Below, one piece after another: positions 8,689-15,968 of a stretch of 32,918 nt of DNA. A program made the position numbers and the translations under genes. Source of the DNA: a bacterium (GTDB lineage Bacteria; SAR324; XYD2-FULL-50-16); the NCBI GenBank assembly GCA_018830885.1, contig JAHJRI010000204.1, forward strand, positions 1 through 32,918, given 5' to 3'. Under the pieces are notes generated by a model. It was not told the origin of the DNA. It searched no databases and saw only the letters and a program-made list of their open reading frames with translations. Position 1 is the stretch's first letter. Each line of letters begins with the position of its first letter.

Positions 8689-8703
8689 CCCCTTGGAAAG
8701 GGG
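8689..8703. repeat. Small hairpin upstream of the MetE-like gene
   Basis: CCCCTT (8689-8694) pairs with AAGGGG (8698-8703) over a 3-nt loop, in the 5' region of the leftward MetE-like gene. Function unknown. Confidence 0.3.
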
Positions 8704-8777
8704 CGGATGGCTGGCCATTGACAGGCTGTCTGCGTGCTTGAATTCGTTTTTTGGGGAAAGGCATACCTGCCATCAAT

Positions 8778-8832
8778 TGCAGAAATGTTACTCATGGGCC
8801 ACCAAAGGGGGTCAGAAGTCAACATTTCTGCA
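8778..8832. repeat. Perfect 12-bp inverted repeat between the rhodanese lipoprotein and MetE-like genes
   Basis: TGCAGAAATGTT (8778-8789) and AACATTTCTGCA (8821-8832) are exact reverse complements separated by 31 bp. The element lies 160 bp upstream of the MetE-like start and 58 bp after the rhodanese stop on the same strand. It could be a terminator without T-run, a leader structure, or two operator arms. No known riboswitch consensus was recognised in the loop. Confidence 0.5.
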
Positions 8833-8890
8833 TGAAACAGGTAAACCGTCTTTCACTGGTGCAGGGCATGCGGGTCAAATCCGTCAGGGA

Positions 8891-9904
8891 TCAGCACCCT
8901 TCAGATGTCTCCTCGTCCGCACTGGTAGTTTCGATTTCTGGAGTTGAAATGGCACCTGTTTTATCCTCGACGGGATACCCTTTATTAATCCACTCAATCC
9001 AGCTGCCATCATACAGCGCAACATTTTCATAACCCAGCATTCTGGCACCCAGATAGACCGATGAACCGAAACAGCCACTGACACACATGACATAGATGGT
9101 TTTATCCTTCGTCAACCCGTGTTTGTTGAAAATCATTTGAATCTGGTCGGCCGACTTGAACTCCTTGGTCTCCGGTTGCAGCAGCGCCATGAACATCAGT
9201 CCCGTGGAACCTGGCACCTTGCCCAGAACTTCTTTGGTGTTCCGGCTGTAGGCAACACCTTTCACTTCGGGGGGTTTTCTGGAATCGACAACCACAATGT
9301 TTAGTTTATCGAACAGGCCCAGGGATTCGTATATCTCTTCACCTGTTACTTTTTTGGACCGTTGCAGATTGACGTTGTAGGTGACGGGTGCGAACTGCGG
9401 CGTATCCGTTGTGATGGGTCTGTTTTCAGCCTTCCACTTCTCAATGCCACCATCCAGAACCGAAACCTTTTTATGCCCCAGGTATTCAAGCGCCCAGAAT
9501 ACCCTTGATACTGCCGGAAGCTTGCCTGCACTGCCTACCACAATCACATGATTTTTTTCTGTGACACCGTTTTTTTCCAGGAAGACAATCAGGTCCTTGA
9601 GGATCAACATCTCCCTGACATCAACCTTCGTGCCTTTGACGGCATTGGTCCGCATGTGGATGGCACCGGGAATATGGCCCTGTGCATAGAAATTGTCAGC
9701 GGGGATGGTATCCTGCCGGTCGATAATACGAACGTTGGCATTACTCAAATTATTGGCCAGCCACGCTGTGGTGACCAGTACCTGGCTGACGGACTCATTG
9801 TCACTGCTGCTTTGCTTCTTTTCCGTTTCCTGCATCTGTGTACAGGAAACAATCGTGAACATTATCAGTATGGTAAATACCAAATAGGACTTCAGATGCT
9901 TCAT
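8891..9904 (-). CDS. Tandem rhodanese (thiosulfate/mercaptopyruvate sulfurtransferase-like) lipoprotein
   Basis: 337 residues from the chosen start MKHLKSYLVF, which has GGAGACGAA just before it. A longer frame upstream (to 9955) would put a leader in front of the signal peptide and is rejected. Residues 1-21 form a lipoprotein signal with lipobox IVSC (C21), so the protein should be membrane-anchored in the cell envelope. Two rhodanese domains follow. In the first (about 42-170) the active-site loop reads VVGSAGKLPA, with no Cys. The second carries MCVSGCFGS with the likely catalytic Cys at 274, followed by YDGSWIEW, typical of this family. One active and one inactive domain is normal for the family. 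The role is sulfane-sulfur transfer outside the cytoplasm; donor and acceptor are unknown. The C-terminal tail is acidic. Confidence 0.85.
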   Translation of the reverse strand: MKHLKSYLVFTILIMFTIVSCTQMQETEKKQSSSDNESVSQVLVTTAWLANNLSNANVRIIDRQDTIPADNFYAQGHIPGAIHMRTNAVKGTKVDVREMLILKDLIVFLEKNGVTEKNHVIVVGSAGKLPAVSRVFWALEYLGHKKVSVLDGGIEKWKAENRPITTDTPQFAPVTYNVNLQRSKKVTGEEIYESLGLFDKLNIVVVDSRKPPEVKGVAYSRNTKEVLGKVPGSTGLMFMALLQPETKEFKSADQIQMIFNKHGLTKDKTIYVMCVSGCFGSSVYLGARMLGYENVALYDGSWIEWINKGYPVEDKTGAISTPEIETTSADEETSEGC

Positions 9905-10396
9905 TTCGTCTCCATTAATTCTGAGCCGGAGCACGCCGGAACTCAGTATAAACACCAGGAAATCTCGAATTTAAACCGCGTTGGAGGTCAACTCGGATTT
10001 AACCGATTTCCCGTTAAATAGATGGGTCTGTTGCAATCAGACCCTGTAAAAATAATACCCCCGCGGGACTCTGTTGCAAGAATTGAACAAAATGGTTCAA
10101 AACACATTTTCAATGATTCAAGCATTTGGTTTTTAATTCAAATACTTAATGTTCCTGCTGGCTGTGATGTTTCCCACAAATGTTAAAAAACAGCCTCTTT
10201 TCTTAACACATGATAAGTCATGTCGTTTAACACGTGCTAAATGAATAACAGGTGGGATTTGCATTATGGCGAGCCCGTCCCTTTATCATCACGTTTCAGG
10301 GAAGATCCAGGTCCCCGTCGGATGGGGTTTAACCATCCCGAGATGAGAAAAAATAGTATATAATATCTGCTAATTAAATGAATATAAAATTTCCAA
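9905..10396. other. Long divergent region between rhodanese lipoprotein and arsR
   Basis: About 490 bp, AT-rich, with no convincing gene. It contains a perfect 7-bp hairpin, GGGTCTG/CAGACCC (10024-10044), and a palindrome, ACATGA-TAAG-TCATGT (10208-10223), within a TTAACAC-rich stretch. Either could be a regulatory site for the leftward lipoprotein gene. Confidence 0.35.
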
Positions 10397-10434
10397 TTGA
10401 CTTTTAATTTTCTATTTGGCAATATAGCCAAATA
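10397..10434 (+). promoter_or_regulatory. arsR promoter with overlapping operator
   Basis: TTGACT (10397-10402) and CAATAT (10420-10425) with a 17-bp spacer form the promoter. A perfect palindrome TATTTGGC-AATATA-GCCAAATA (10413-10434) covers the -10 box, the classic position for an ArsR/SmtB repressor site. The half-site GCCAAATA recurs before the permease gene. Confidence 0.7.
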
Positions 10435-10455
10435 AACACTGACCCGGGAGATTTT

Positions 10456-10794
10456 ATGGAAAAAAAAACGATGGCCAGGTTTGAGGAGCAGGCAAGGATT
10501 ATCAAAGCCCTCTCCCATCCCAGTCGGCTGATCATTGTCGATGAACTGAAGAATGTGAAGCGATGCGTCTCTGAATTAACTGAATTGATCGGTTCGGACA
10601 CGTCGACGGTTTCCAAGCACCTCAGCGTTCTGAAGAATGCAGGTCTTGTATTTGCGGAGAAACAGGGAACCACCGTTTACTACAACCTGAGAATGCCGTG
10701 CATCCTGGACTTTTTCAACTGCATCGAGTCAGTGATTGAAGCGAATGCGTTTGGCCAGATGGAGACCGTGATCAGCTGCAAGACAAAAACCTAG
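10456..10794 (+). CDS. ArsR/SmtB family transcriptional repressor
   Basis: 112-residue winged-helix protein. ArsR-family landmarks are IIKALSHPSRLIIVDEL (about 14-31), the recognition segment SDTSTVSKHLSVLKNAGLV (47-65) and the wing GTTVYYNL (71-78). Cysteines sit at 37 (KRCVSEL, where the classical metal motif would be ELCVCDL), 82, 89 and 108. The metal or thiol sensing site is therefore not the classical pair. C37 with C82/C89 could bind As(III) or respond to persulfide. The gene ends at 10794, 72 bp before the permease start, and a weak TAGGAG/CTCCTA hairpin (10792-10815) lies between. Autoregulation is strongly suggested by the palindrome over its own -10 box. Confidence 0.88.
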   Translation: MEKKTMARFEEQARIIKALSHPSRLIIVDELKNVKRCVSELTELIGSDTSTVSKHLSVLKNAGLVFAEKQGTTVYYNLRMPCILDFFNCIESVIEANAFGQMETVISCKTKT

Positions 10795-10823
10795 GAGGCT
10801 TTTTTTTGTCTCCTAATATTCCT

Positions 10824-10836
10824 TATTGGCCAAATA
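10824..10836 (+). promoter_or_regulatory. Second, compact ArsR operator-like site
   Basis: TATTGGCCAAATA between arsR and the permease repeats the half-site GCCAAATA (10829-10836) of the arsR operator, with the two arms abutting instead of separated. It suggests that the permease can be repressed on its own. Confidence 0.5.
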
Positions 10837-10866
10837 GACAATAAATAATCACAGGGAGTCATCGAG

Positions 10867-12165
10867 ATGATTTGGAAAAGTGAATGGAAGTCACTGGTGT
10901 GGATTGTATCCGGGTTCCTGGTCGCCTTTTTTCTGCCGATCGGGGCAGTCCGGTTTGACAATGCGATCCTGGAGGCGTTTCACCTGGTCAAGTGGTACGC
11001 GCAGGAGCATGTGATTTTATGCCTGGTCCCCGCTTTTTTTATAGCGGGTGCGATTGCTGTTTTTATCAGCCAGGATTCAGTGATGAAGTACCTGGGACCG
11101 ACGGCCAATAAGTTTGTTTCATATGGTGTCTCTTCGGTATCCGGTTCGGTGCTGGCCGTCTGTTCCTGCACCGTTTTGCCTTTGTTTTCCGGCATCTACC
11201 GCATGGGGGCCGGTATTGGACCGGCAACGGCCTTTCTCTATTCAGGACCTGCGATCAATGTTCTGGCGATTATCCTGACAGCCCGGATTCTCGGGGCTCC
11301 TCTGGGAATCGCCCGGGCGGTGGGGGCAGTTTTGTTCGCTATCATCATCGGCTTGATTATGCATTTTCTGTTTCGCAAAGAGGAGGCTGAAAAAAAAGTC
11401 GGAATGATGGCCATGCCGGTGTCTGAAGTCAAGCGGCCCCTCTGGCAGAACGGTATTTTTTTCGCGCTGATGGTTGCAATCCTGGTGTTTGCCAACTGGG
11501 GAAAGCCGGATGGAACATCCGGTTTCTGGTATGAGGTGTATTCACAGAAGTGGTTAATCACCGGGATTATGGCGATTGGACTCGCTTTTACCCTGTATCG
11601 CTGGATTAAGATAAAAATCTGGAAACTGGTGTTGGTTGCAATTCCTGTGATCATCATTGCCTATGCCTTTCCTGCCCATCCCCTGATCGCGTTTGCCATG
11701 GGCGCCGTCGGTCTGGGAACCATTACCAGCACGGGGAAGGGAGAGGCTGAAGAGTGGTTCGGACAGACCTGGGATTTTACCAAACAGATTTTGCCCATGC
11801 TGCTGTTTGGGGTTCTGATAGCCGGGCTGCTTCTGGGAAGGCCGGGCGGCGAGGGGATCATTCCATCCGGCTGGGTTGACTGGGCCGTGGGCGGCAATTC
11901 GCTCTGGTCCAATCTGTTTGCTTCTGTGGTCGGGGCGTTCATGTATTTTGCCACCCTGACTGAGATCCCGATCCTGCAGGGGCTGATTGGAAACGGCATG
12001 GGCAACGGTCCGGCACTGGCATTGCTGCTCGCAGGCCCGGCTTTGTCCCTGCCCAATATGCTGGTCATCCGCAGCGTCATGGGAAACAAAAAAACGATTG
12101 CGTTTGTATCCCTCGTTATTATCATGTCGGCAATCAGCGGCATGATTTTCGGAAGTTTTTATTAA
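10867..12165 (+). CDS. ArsP/DUF318-type permease (organoarsenical or metalloid efflux candidate)
   Basis: 432-residue polytopic membrane protein of the ArsP_1/DUF318 permease family. The hallmark is AVCSCTVLPLFSGIYRMGAG followed by TAFLYSGPAINVLAI in the first half; the second half carries a repeat-like FMYFATLTEIPILQGLIG and LLLAGPALSLPNM. The CSC motif is the cysteine site associated with trivalent arsenicals in this family. Characterised members export methylarsenite or contribute to Cu/As resistance. Here the substrate is inferred from the ArsR gene just upstream. GGGAG precedes the start at good spacing. The next gene along, beyond a 124-bp palindromic element, is a CXXC mini-thioredoxin, a frequent partner of these permeases in anaerobes. 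Confidence 0.82.
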   Translation: MIWKSEWKSLVWIVSGFLVAFFLPIGAVRFDNAILEAFHLVKWYAQEHVILCLVPAFFIAGAIAVFISQDSVMKYLGPTANKFVSYGVSSVSGSVLAVCSCTVLPLFSGIYRMGAGIGPATAFLYSGPAINVLAIILTARILGAPLGIARAVGAVLFAIIIGLIMHFLFRKEEAEKKVGMMAMPVSEVKRPLWQNGIFFALMVAILVFANWGKPDGTSGFWYEVYSQKWLITGIMAIGLAFTLYRWIKIKIWKLVLVAIPVIIIAYAFPAHPLIAFAMGAVGLGTITSTGKGEAEEWFGQTWDFTKQILPMLLFGVLIAGLLLGRPGGEGIIPSGWVDWAVGGNSLWSNLFASVVGAFMYFATLTEIPILQGLIGNGMGNGPALALLLAGPALSLPNMLVIRSVMGNKKTIAFVSLVIIMSAISGMIFGSFY

Positions 12166-12208
12166 ATCATCGTAACTATCTATCACATATGCCGATCTGA
12201 GGGAATCA

Positions 12209-12332
12209 GGACCTGTATGCAATTGAACTCATTCTCGACGGCCATCCATGGCCGTCATCCGAGGGCGGTCGCTGGCATCGCCATCCTGGCGATGCTTAAC
12301 CACTCCCAATCCGTTCAATCACATACAGGTCC
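12209..12332. repeat. 124-bp palindromic element, family 1, copy 1
   Basis: Terminal inverted repeats of 20 bp at 12209-12228 and 12313-12332 (18/20 paired) enclose two perfect 9-bp hairpins. One is GACGGCCAT/ATGGCCGTC (12237-12256); the other is GCATCGCCA/TGGCGATGC (12275-12295). The fold would be a three-way cruciform. A second copy of identical length lies at 13649-13772 in the same orientation. No coding capacity; MITE/REP-like. Confidence 0.85.
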
Positions 12333-12399
12333 CGAGTTCCTTTACAGGACACATGCTGGACAATTACAAATCATCAACACTTTAAACAGGAGTTGAAAA

Positions 12400-12636
12400 A
12401 TGAAATCGATCAAAATACTGGGAAGCGGTTGCGCCAAATGCAACAAACTCTATGAACAGGCCAGCCAGGCTGCAGAGCAGCTGGGCATTGAATATGAAAT
12501 GGAAAAGGTTACCGACATGAATCAATTCGTCATGTATGGGGTTATGATCACCCCGGCCCTGGTCGTTGACGGGCAGGTGAAGGTAAGCGGATCCGTCCCC
12601 CCCCTGGAGAAACTGAAGCAATTGATCGCTGGCTGA
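12400..12636 (+). CDS. Mini-thioredoxin (redox-active disulfide protein, CXXC)
   Basis: 78-residue single-domain thioredoxin-fold protein of the small archaeal/anaerobe type (MTH895-like). The redox motif is GSGCAKCNK with C11 and C14, and the cis-proline segment is VMITPALVVDG near residues 47-57. The length is normal for the family. It probably acts as a cytosolic dithiol reductant or metalloid-thiol shuttle for the arsenical permease upstream; such pairs are common, but the partner is inferred. The ribosome site CAGGAG precedes the start. It lies between the two family-1 palindromic elements. Confidence 0.85.
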   Translation: MKSIKILGSGCAKCNKLYEQASQAAEQLGIEYEMEKVTDMNQFVMYGVMITPALVVDGQVKVSGSVPPLEKLKQLIAG

Positions 12637-12882
12637 TTGAAAACCGGGGGGAACCCATCGTCGGACATTGCTGATCGTCGAACCGTTATTAGTGGAGCTG
12701 CTTTTATTATTTTCTTCAGGATTTACGGGATCGATCCGCTGTTAACGATCCTGATTTCCCCCCATATTTTAGAAGAAACCTATCAAATCGTAAAAGAGTC
12801 CGTTGAGATCATGATGATGACCACACCGGACGGAATCGCTTTAGATGAATCGCCTAATATACGGCTTGCTAAAGTAAATTGA
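12637..12882 (+). pseudogene. Remnant of a cation diffusion facilitator (CzcD-like) transporter
   Basis: Directly after the mini-thioredoxin stop and in the same frame lies an 81-codon stretch. From about 12655 it reads like the fifth and sixth transmembrane helices of a CDF cation efflux protein: SSDIADRRTVISGAAF, IYGIDPLLTILISPHIL, then IVKESVEIMM and TPDGIALDE. In an intact CDF protein (about 300 aa) these follow a metal-binding HxxxD helix and precede a cytoplasmic domain. Both the first four helices and the C-terminal domain are missing. No proper start codon or ribosome site is present; TTG would be the only start. Read as a decayed fragment, though fusion by readthrough to the thioredoxin cannot be excluded. 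Confidence 0.65.
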
Positions 12883-12993
12883 ACAGGAAAGCACTTTTTT
12901 GAAACCGGGTAGAGGTCGTCTGGCTTGGATATCCCTAACCCGCTTGTCACGTTTAACCGAAATGAACCATGAACGTTTCTTTGTGAGGATACA

Positions 12994-13602
12994 ATGGAAA
13001 ATTTTGATACACTTTTAGAAACCGGGCTTCGCTTCCATGGCCACAAATGCCCGGCTATGCCGATGGGATTGAAAGCAGGGCTGGCTGCAATGAAAGCCCT
13101 TGGTGTTGAACATTCTCAGGATAAAGAGTTGTTTGTTCTGGCTGAAACTGGAAAAGGGCACGCCGCAGGCTGTTTTCTGGATGGTGTTATGACAGCGACC
13201 GGATGCACTTATGGTAAGTCTAATATCCAAAAGCTGTATTTTGGGAAAATGGCGTTTACGCTGATCGATCAAAAAAAAGGGAAAAAAGTACGTGTCTCCC
13301 TTAAACCCGAGTTTTTTGAAAAAGCGCTGCAATCGCCTTTCGTAAAGAAACGAAAAGAGGGGGTTCCCCCCCAGGACATCGATCCACAAATTACCGAACC
13401 AATGGTAAAAATGGTGCTTGGGTTGGATGAATCCCAGTTTTTGAATATTGGCGAGATCGAAAATGTGGATGTCAAACCCGGTAAAGGCATATTTGAGACC
13501 AAAAGGTGCGAATTGTGCGGCGAAGCGACGTTTGTGAATAAACTGCGGATGACCATCAATGGGAAACTGGCATGTATTCCCTGTTCCGGATACGAGCAGT
13601 AG
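12994..13602 (+). CDS. FmdE family protein
   Basis: 202 residues. The FmdE domain fills the first two thirds, with the signature [12 protein letters not shown] (14-25) and [25 protein letters not shown]-like residues around 50-75, which hold conserved Cys and His. The last 35 residues form a zinc-ribbon-like knuckle with C172-x-x-C175 and C194-x-x-C197. FmdE was named for the E subunit of tungsten/molybdenum formylmethanofuran dehydrogenase, but such proteins are common in sulfate reducers that lack that enzyme. Their role there is unsettled and is often linked to molybdopterin enzymes. Ribosome site GTGAGGA before the start. It is surrounded by metal/thiol genes and bounded by palindromic elements. 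Confidence 0.85.
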   Translation: MENFDTLLETGLRFHGHKCPAMPMGLKAGLAAMKALGVEHSQDKELFVLAETGKGHAAGCFLDGVMTATGCTYGKSNIQKLYFGKMAFTLIDQKKGKKVRVSLKPEFFEKALQSPFVKKRKEGVPPQDIDPQITEPMVKMVLGLDESQFLNIGEIENVDVKPGKGIFETKRCELCGEATFVNKLRMTINGKLACIPCSGYEQ

Positions 13603-13648
13603 ATACAACGATCGTATCTATTCAGCATATGTCTCGCCATGAAAACCA

Positions 13649-13772
13649 GGGCCTGTATGTCATTGAACTCATTCTCGACAGCTATCCATGGCCGCCTTCC
13701 GAGGATGGTCGTTGACTTCGCCATCCTGGCGCCGATTAACCACTCCCAATCCGTTCAATCACATACAGGCCC
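13649..13772. repeat. 124-bp palindromic element, family 1, copy 2
   Basis: Same length and orientation as the copy at 12209. The terminal repeats (13649-13668 and 13753-13772) pair at 19/20. Where copy 1 has an A-T pair at the third position (GGACC/GGTCC), this copy has G-C (GGGCC/GGCCC), so pairing is kept by compensatory change. The inner hairpins are weaker here (CGCCA-tcc-TGGCG remains). Confidence 0.85.
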
Positions 13773-13931
13773 CGGCTCCCTGGTTGAAAAAGTGGTGAAT
13801 AGATACACACGATCGTTGATTATTATTAAATTCAATATAAATCCTTGTTGAGGAATCCGTCAGGGACCTGACTTTAACCCGTACGAGGCACATTCGGAAC
13901 ATTAAACTGGTATGCTGGAGGAACTAAAGCT

Positions 13932-14678
13932 ATGACGATCGCCCTGATCGCCGGACTGATCACCTTGGTTTTTACCACACTGCTGACGATAGCAGGCGTA
14001 GGCGCCGCTTTTATTTTAATACCGGTGTTTATTGCTCTTGGCGTTGACATTCATGTATCGATGGCCACAGCCTTGTTGCTCAATTCCATTGCCATGGTAT
14101 TCGCATCCTATCGGTTTGTTAAAAATCGACTGATCCTGTGGAAGGTGGCGATTCCAATTTTGGTCGTGGCGACAGCACTCTCGCCGCTGGGTGCATATGT
14201 AAGCACAGGCCTGAACCGTACTGTCCTGTTATGGTCGTTCACAGGATTTCTGCTGTTTGCAGCCGGAATGATGCTCTTTTACCGGGCCAGGGAAAAGGAA
14301 ATTGTTCATTCCAGGAGTAAACTGATCGGATATGGCGTCTCTGTGGGAGGCTTCGCAGGATTTTTAGGAGGACTGCTGGGCGTGGGAGGCGGTAATTTCA
14401 TTGTACCCGTGCTGGTCTGGCTGGGAATCAACCCTAAAAAAGCATCGGCCACCACCTCCTTTATTGTTATTTTTTCTTCCTTGTCCGGTTTTTTGGGACA
14501 TGCGACACTGGGAGGTATGGACTATTCCCTGTTGGGTTTCACGGCAGCCGGTTCAGCTCTCGGGGCGCTCTTAGGTTCCTGGTTGATGACAGATAAACTA
14601 AACCCCAGACATGTTAAACTGATTATCGGTATGGTCCTGCTGGGTATCGCTGCCAAAATGATCTGGAACCTGATTTGA
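13932..14678 (+). CDS. TSUP (TauE/SafE) family sulfite/sulfonate exporter-like permease
   Basis: 248-residue membrane protein with about eight hydrophobic helices arranged as two repeats. The first repeat has LTIAGVGAAFILIPVFIALG and the second GGFAGFLGGLLGVGGG followed by NFIVPVLVWLG, the two family signatures with the glycine-rich loop. Known members carry sulfite, sulfoacetate, taurine-derived or other organosulfur anions. Direction and substrate cannot be decided from sequence. GGAGGAAC precedes the start. It lies alone between the second family-1 element and a 112-bp palindrome; its neighbours suggest sulfur or thiol-compound traffic. Confidence 0.87.
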   Translation: MTIALIAGLITLVFTTLLTIAGVGAAFILIPVFIALGVDIHVSMATALLLNSIAMVFASYRFVKNRLILWKVAIPILVVATALSPLGAYVSTGLNRTVLLWSFTGFLLFAAGMMLFYRAREKEIVHSRSKLIGYGVSVGGFAGFLGGLLGVGGGNFIVPVLVWLGINPKKASATTSFIVIFSSLSGFLGHATLGGMDYSLLGFTAAGSALGALLGSWLMTDKLNPRHVKLIIGMVLLGIAAKMIWNLI

Positions 14679-14686
14679 TTCAGCAA

Positions 14687-14798
14687 TGTCCGGTTAGGAT
14701 TTTGCAGTCCGTTAAAGACCATTTGTCAACCGCTATCCCCTTGACTCCACTGAAAACAGTGATTGACTGGTCCTGAAGTGCAAAATCCCAACCGGACA
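14687..14798. repeat. 112-bp palindromic element after the TSUP gene
   Basis: Arms at 14687-14706 and 14779-14798 pair at 19 of 20 positions (TGTCCGGTT-GATTTTGCA type). A perfect small hairpin CACTG-AAAA-CAGTG (14748-14761) sits inside. It begins 8 bp after the stop codon. It may end transcription in both directions or be a third kind of palindromic insertion; no second copy was seen in the window. Confidence 0.65.
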
Positions 14799-14816
14799 AT
14801 GATGGATTTGATGTAT

Positions 14817-14956
14817 CTATTCAGTTTGATTTCCGCTCAGCCTCGAAGGTATTGTGTTTCAAGAACCTTGGAAGCCATGGATGGCTTCCAGGAGCTCCAG
14901 GAGGATTCATGCGTTTCTTGAAACACAATACCTTTGGGGCATATACAGGTGAATAG
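14817..14956. repeat. 140-bp palindromic element, family 2, copy A
   Basis: Ends CTATTCA (14817) and TGAATAG (14956). An exact 20-bp inverted repeat lies inside at 14846-14865 and 14915-14934 (AAGGTATTGTGTTTCAAGAA and its complement). The centre has a perfect hairpin GGAAGCCAT-GG-ATGGCTTCC (14870-14889). Copy B at 21027-21166 is nearly identical and has the same length; a partial inverted copy lies at 19502. Confidence 0.88.
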
Positions 14957-15059
14957 TTAAGATTTGATCAGTTTTTTTTACGGATAATACCGCCTGAGGC
15001 TGCGGATCTTAAGTGGCATCGATAGTGCAGAATAATACGTCAGTTCAATCACTGAATTC

Positions 15060-15103
15060 AAGGTAACAACCTTTTTAGCAGGGGAGCGCTTACAAAAAAG
15101 GTT
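15060..15103 (+). promoter_or_regulatory. Alternative hairpins that can mask a ribosome site
   Basis: AAGGT-AACA-ACCTT (15060-15073) is one hairpin. The competing pair AACCTTTTT (15068-15076) with AAAAAGGTT (15095-15103) would cover the AAAGG ribosome site of the 50-aa frame at 15108. Mutually exclusive pairing of this kind is typical of translational switches; the function is inferred. Confidence 0.4.
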
Positions 15104-15107
15104 TATT

Positions 15108-15260
15108 ATGAAAATTTTGATGCAACTGGATAATCTGAACCCAGGCAGCGTGTATAAAATATATCCAGGCTGGATAGATCGTATGCAGAAATATTTAGAC
15201 TGGTGCATCCACCGGTATGGTCACTCACTAATACAGGCCACTGCCAATTACCTTTCATAA
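15108..15260 (+). CDS. Possible 50-aa leader peptide or small protein
   Basis: ATG at 15108 with AAAGG six bases upstream opens a 50-codon frame ending in TAA at 15260, 12 bp before the ABC ATPase start. The product has no signal peptide, no membrane segment and no recognised domain. It is rich in aromatic and polar residues (PGSVYKIYPGW, YLDWCIHRYG). It may be a real small protein, a leader peptide coupled to the ABC genes, or chance. The placement and the ribosome-site hairpin are the only support. Confidence 0.35.
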   Translation: MKILMQLDNLNPGSVYKIYPGWIDRMQKYLDWCIHRYGHSLIQATANYLS

Positions 15261-15272
15261 AAACGGAGCGTT

Positions 15273-15968
15273 ATGGCGTTAGTTGAAATATCCAATCTCT
15301 CGAAAACCTATCAGACCGGAGAGATTGTCATTTCCGCTTTAAAAAATGTGTCCCTGGAGATTGAAGCGGGATCCTTTGTTTCCATTGTGGGGCCTTCGGG
15401 AAGCGGAAAAACCACGTTGTTGAATCTCATTGGTGTCCTGGATCAGCCATCTTCCGGATCCATCAAAGTGGCAGGGAAAGAGGTCAGTCAACTGACCAAC
15501 AGACAACGGGCAGAATTCCGGGGAGACCACCTGGGGTTTGTTTTCCAGAACTTCAACCTGATTCCGGTCCTGACGGTCTATGAAAATGTTGAATACCCTT
15601 TAATCATGGTTAAGAATGAAAGCGCCGCTAAAAACCGCGATCTTGTCCGGGGACTACTCGACGCAGTCGGCGTTCTGGATCAGCAGTTCAAACGGCCCCA
15701 CCAGATATCCGGGGGACAGATGCAGCGGGTGGCCGTTGCCCGCGCGCTGGTCACCCGACCCAAGCTGGTCATAGCCGATGAGCCGACGGCAAACCTCGAC
15801 CATGATACCGCCTTTAAAATCATCAACCTGATGAAAGAGATGAAGGACCAGTGGCATACCACCTTCCTCTTTTCGACCCATGATCCCAAAATAATCGATG
15901 AAGCCGAAATTATTTACACCCTGGAAGACGGTATCATAAAAAGCAGGCAAGACAGGAGAAGCAAATGA
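15273..15968 (+). CDS. ABC transporter ATP-binding protein (LolD/MacB type)
   Basis: 231-residue ATPase. Walker A is GPSGSGKTT (40-48), the Q-loop VFQNFNLIP (90-98), the ABC signature ISGGQMQR (145-152), Walker B LVIADE (165-170), the D-loop NLD and the H-loop STHD near the C-terminus. Sequence and length place it with the LolD/MacB/FtsE group, which works mechanically on lipids, lipoproteins or secreted substrates and does not import solutes. CGGAGCG ribosome site before the start. It overlaps the next gene by 4 bp and should form the cytosolic dimer of that permease. Confidence 0.92.
   Translation: MALVEISNLSKTYQTGEIVISALKNVSLEIEAGSFVSIVGPSGSGKTTLLNLIGVLDQPSSGSIKVAGKEVSQLTNRQRAEFRGDHLGFVFQNFNLIPVLTVYENVEYPLIMVKNESAAKNRDLVRGLLDAVGVLDQQFKRPHQISGGQMQRVAVARALVTRPKLVIADEPTANLDHDTAFKIINLMKEMKDQWHTTFLFSTHDPKIIDEAEIIYTLEDGIIKSRQDRRSK

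Noticed and set aside
8778-8832. SAM or SAH riboswitch ahead of the MetE-like gene
   Set aside because: The conserved core sequences of the known SAM and SAH classes were not found in or around the repeat.
8891-9955. Longer start for the rhodanese lipoprotein
   Set aside because: The extra 17 residues would precede a textbook lipoprotein signal, and only the inner ATG has a good ribosome site.
12209-13772. Repeats as a CRISPR array or as attachment sites
   Set aside because: Only two copies 1.4 kb apart with strong internal symmetry and no short regular spacers, integrase or tRNA; a palindromic element fits better.
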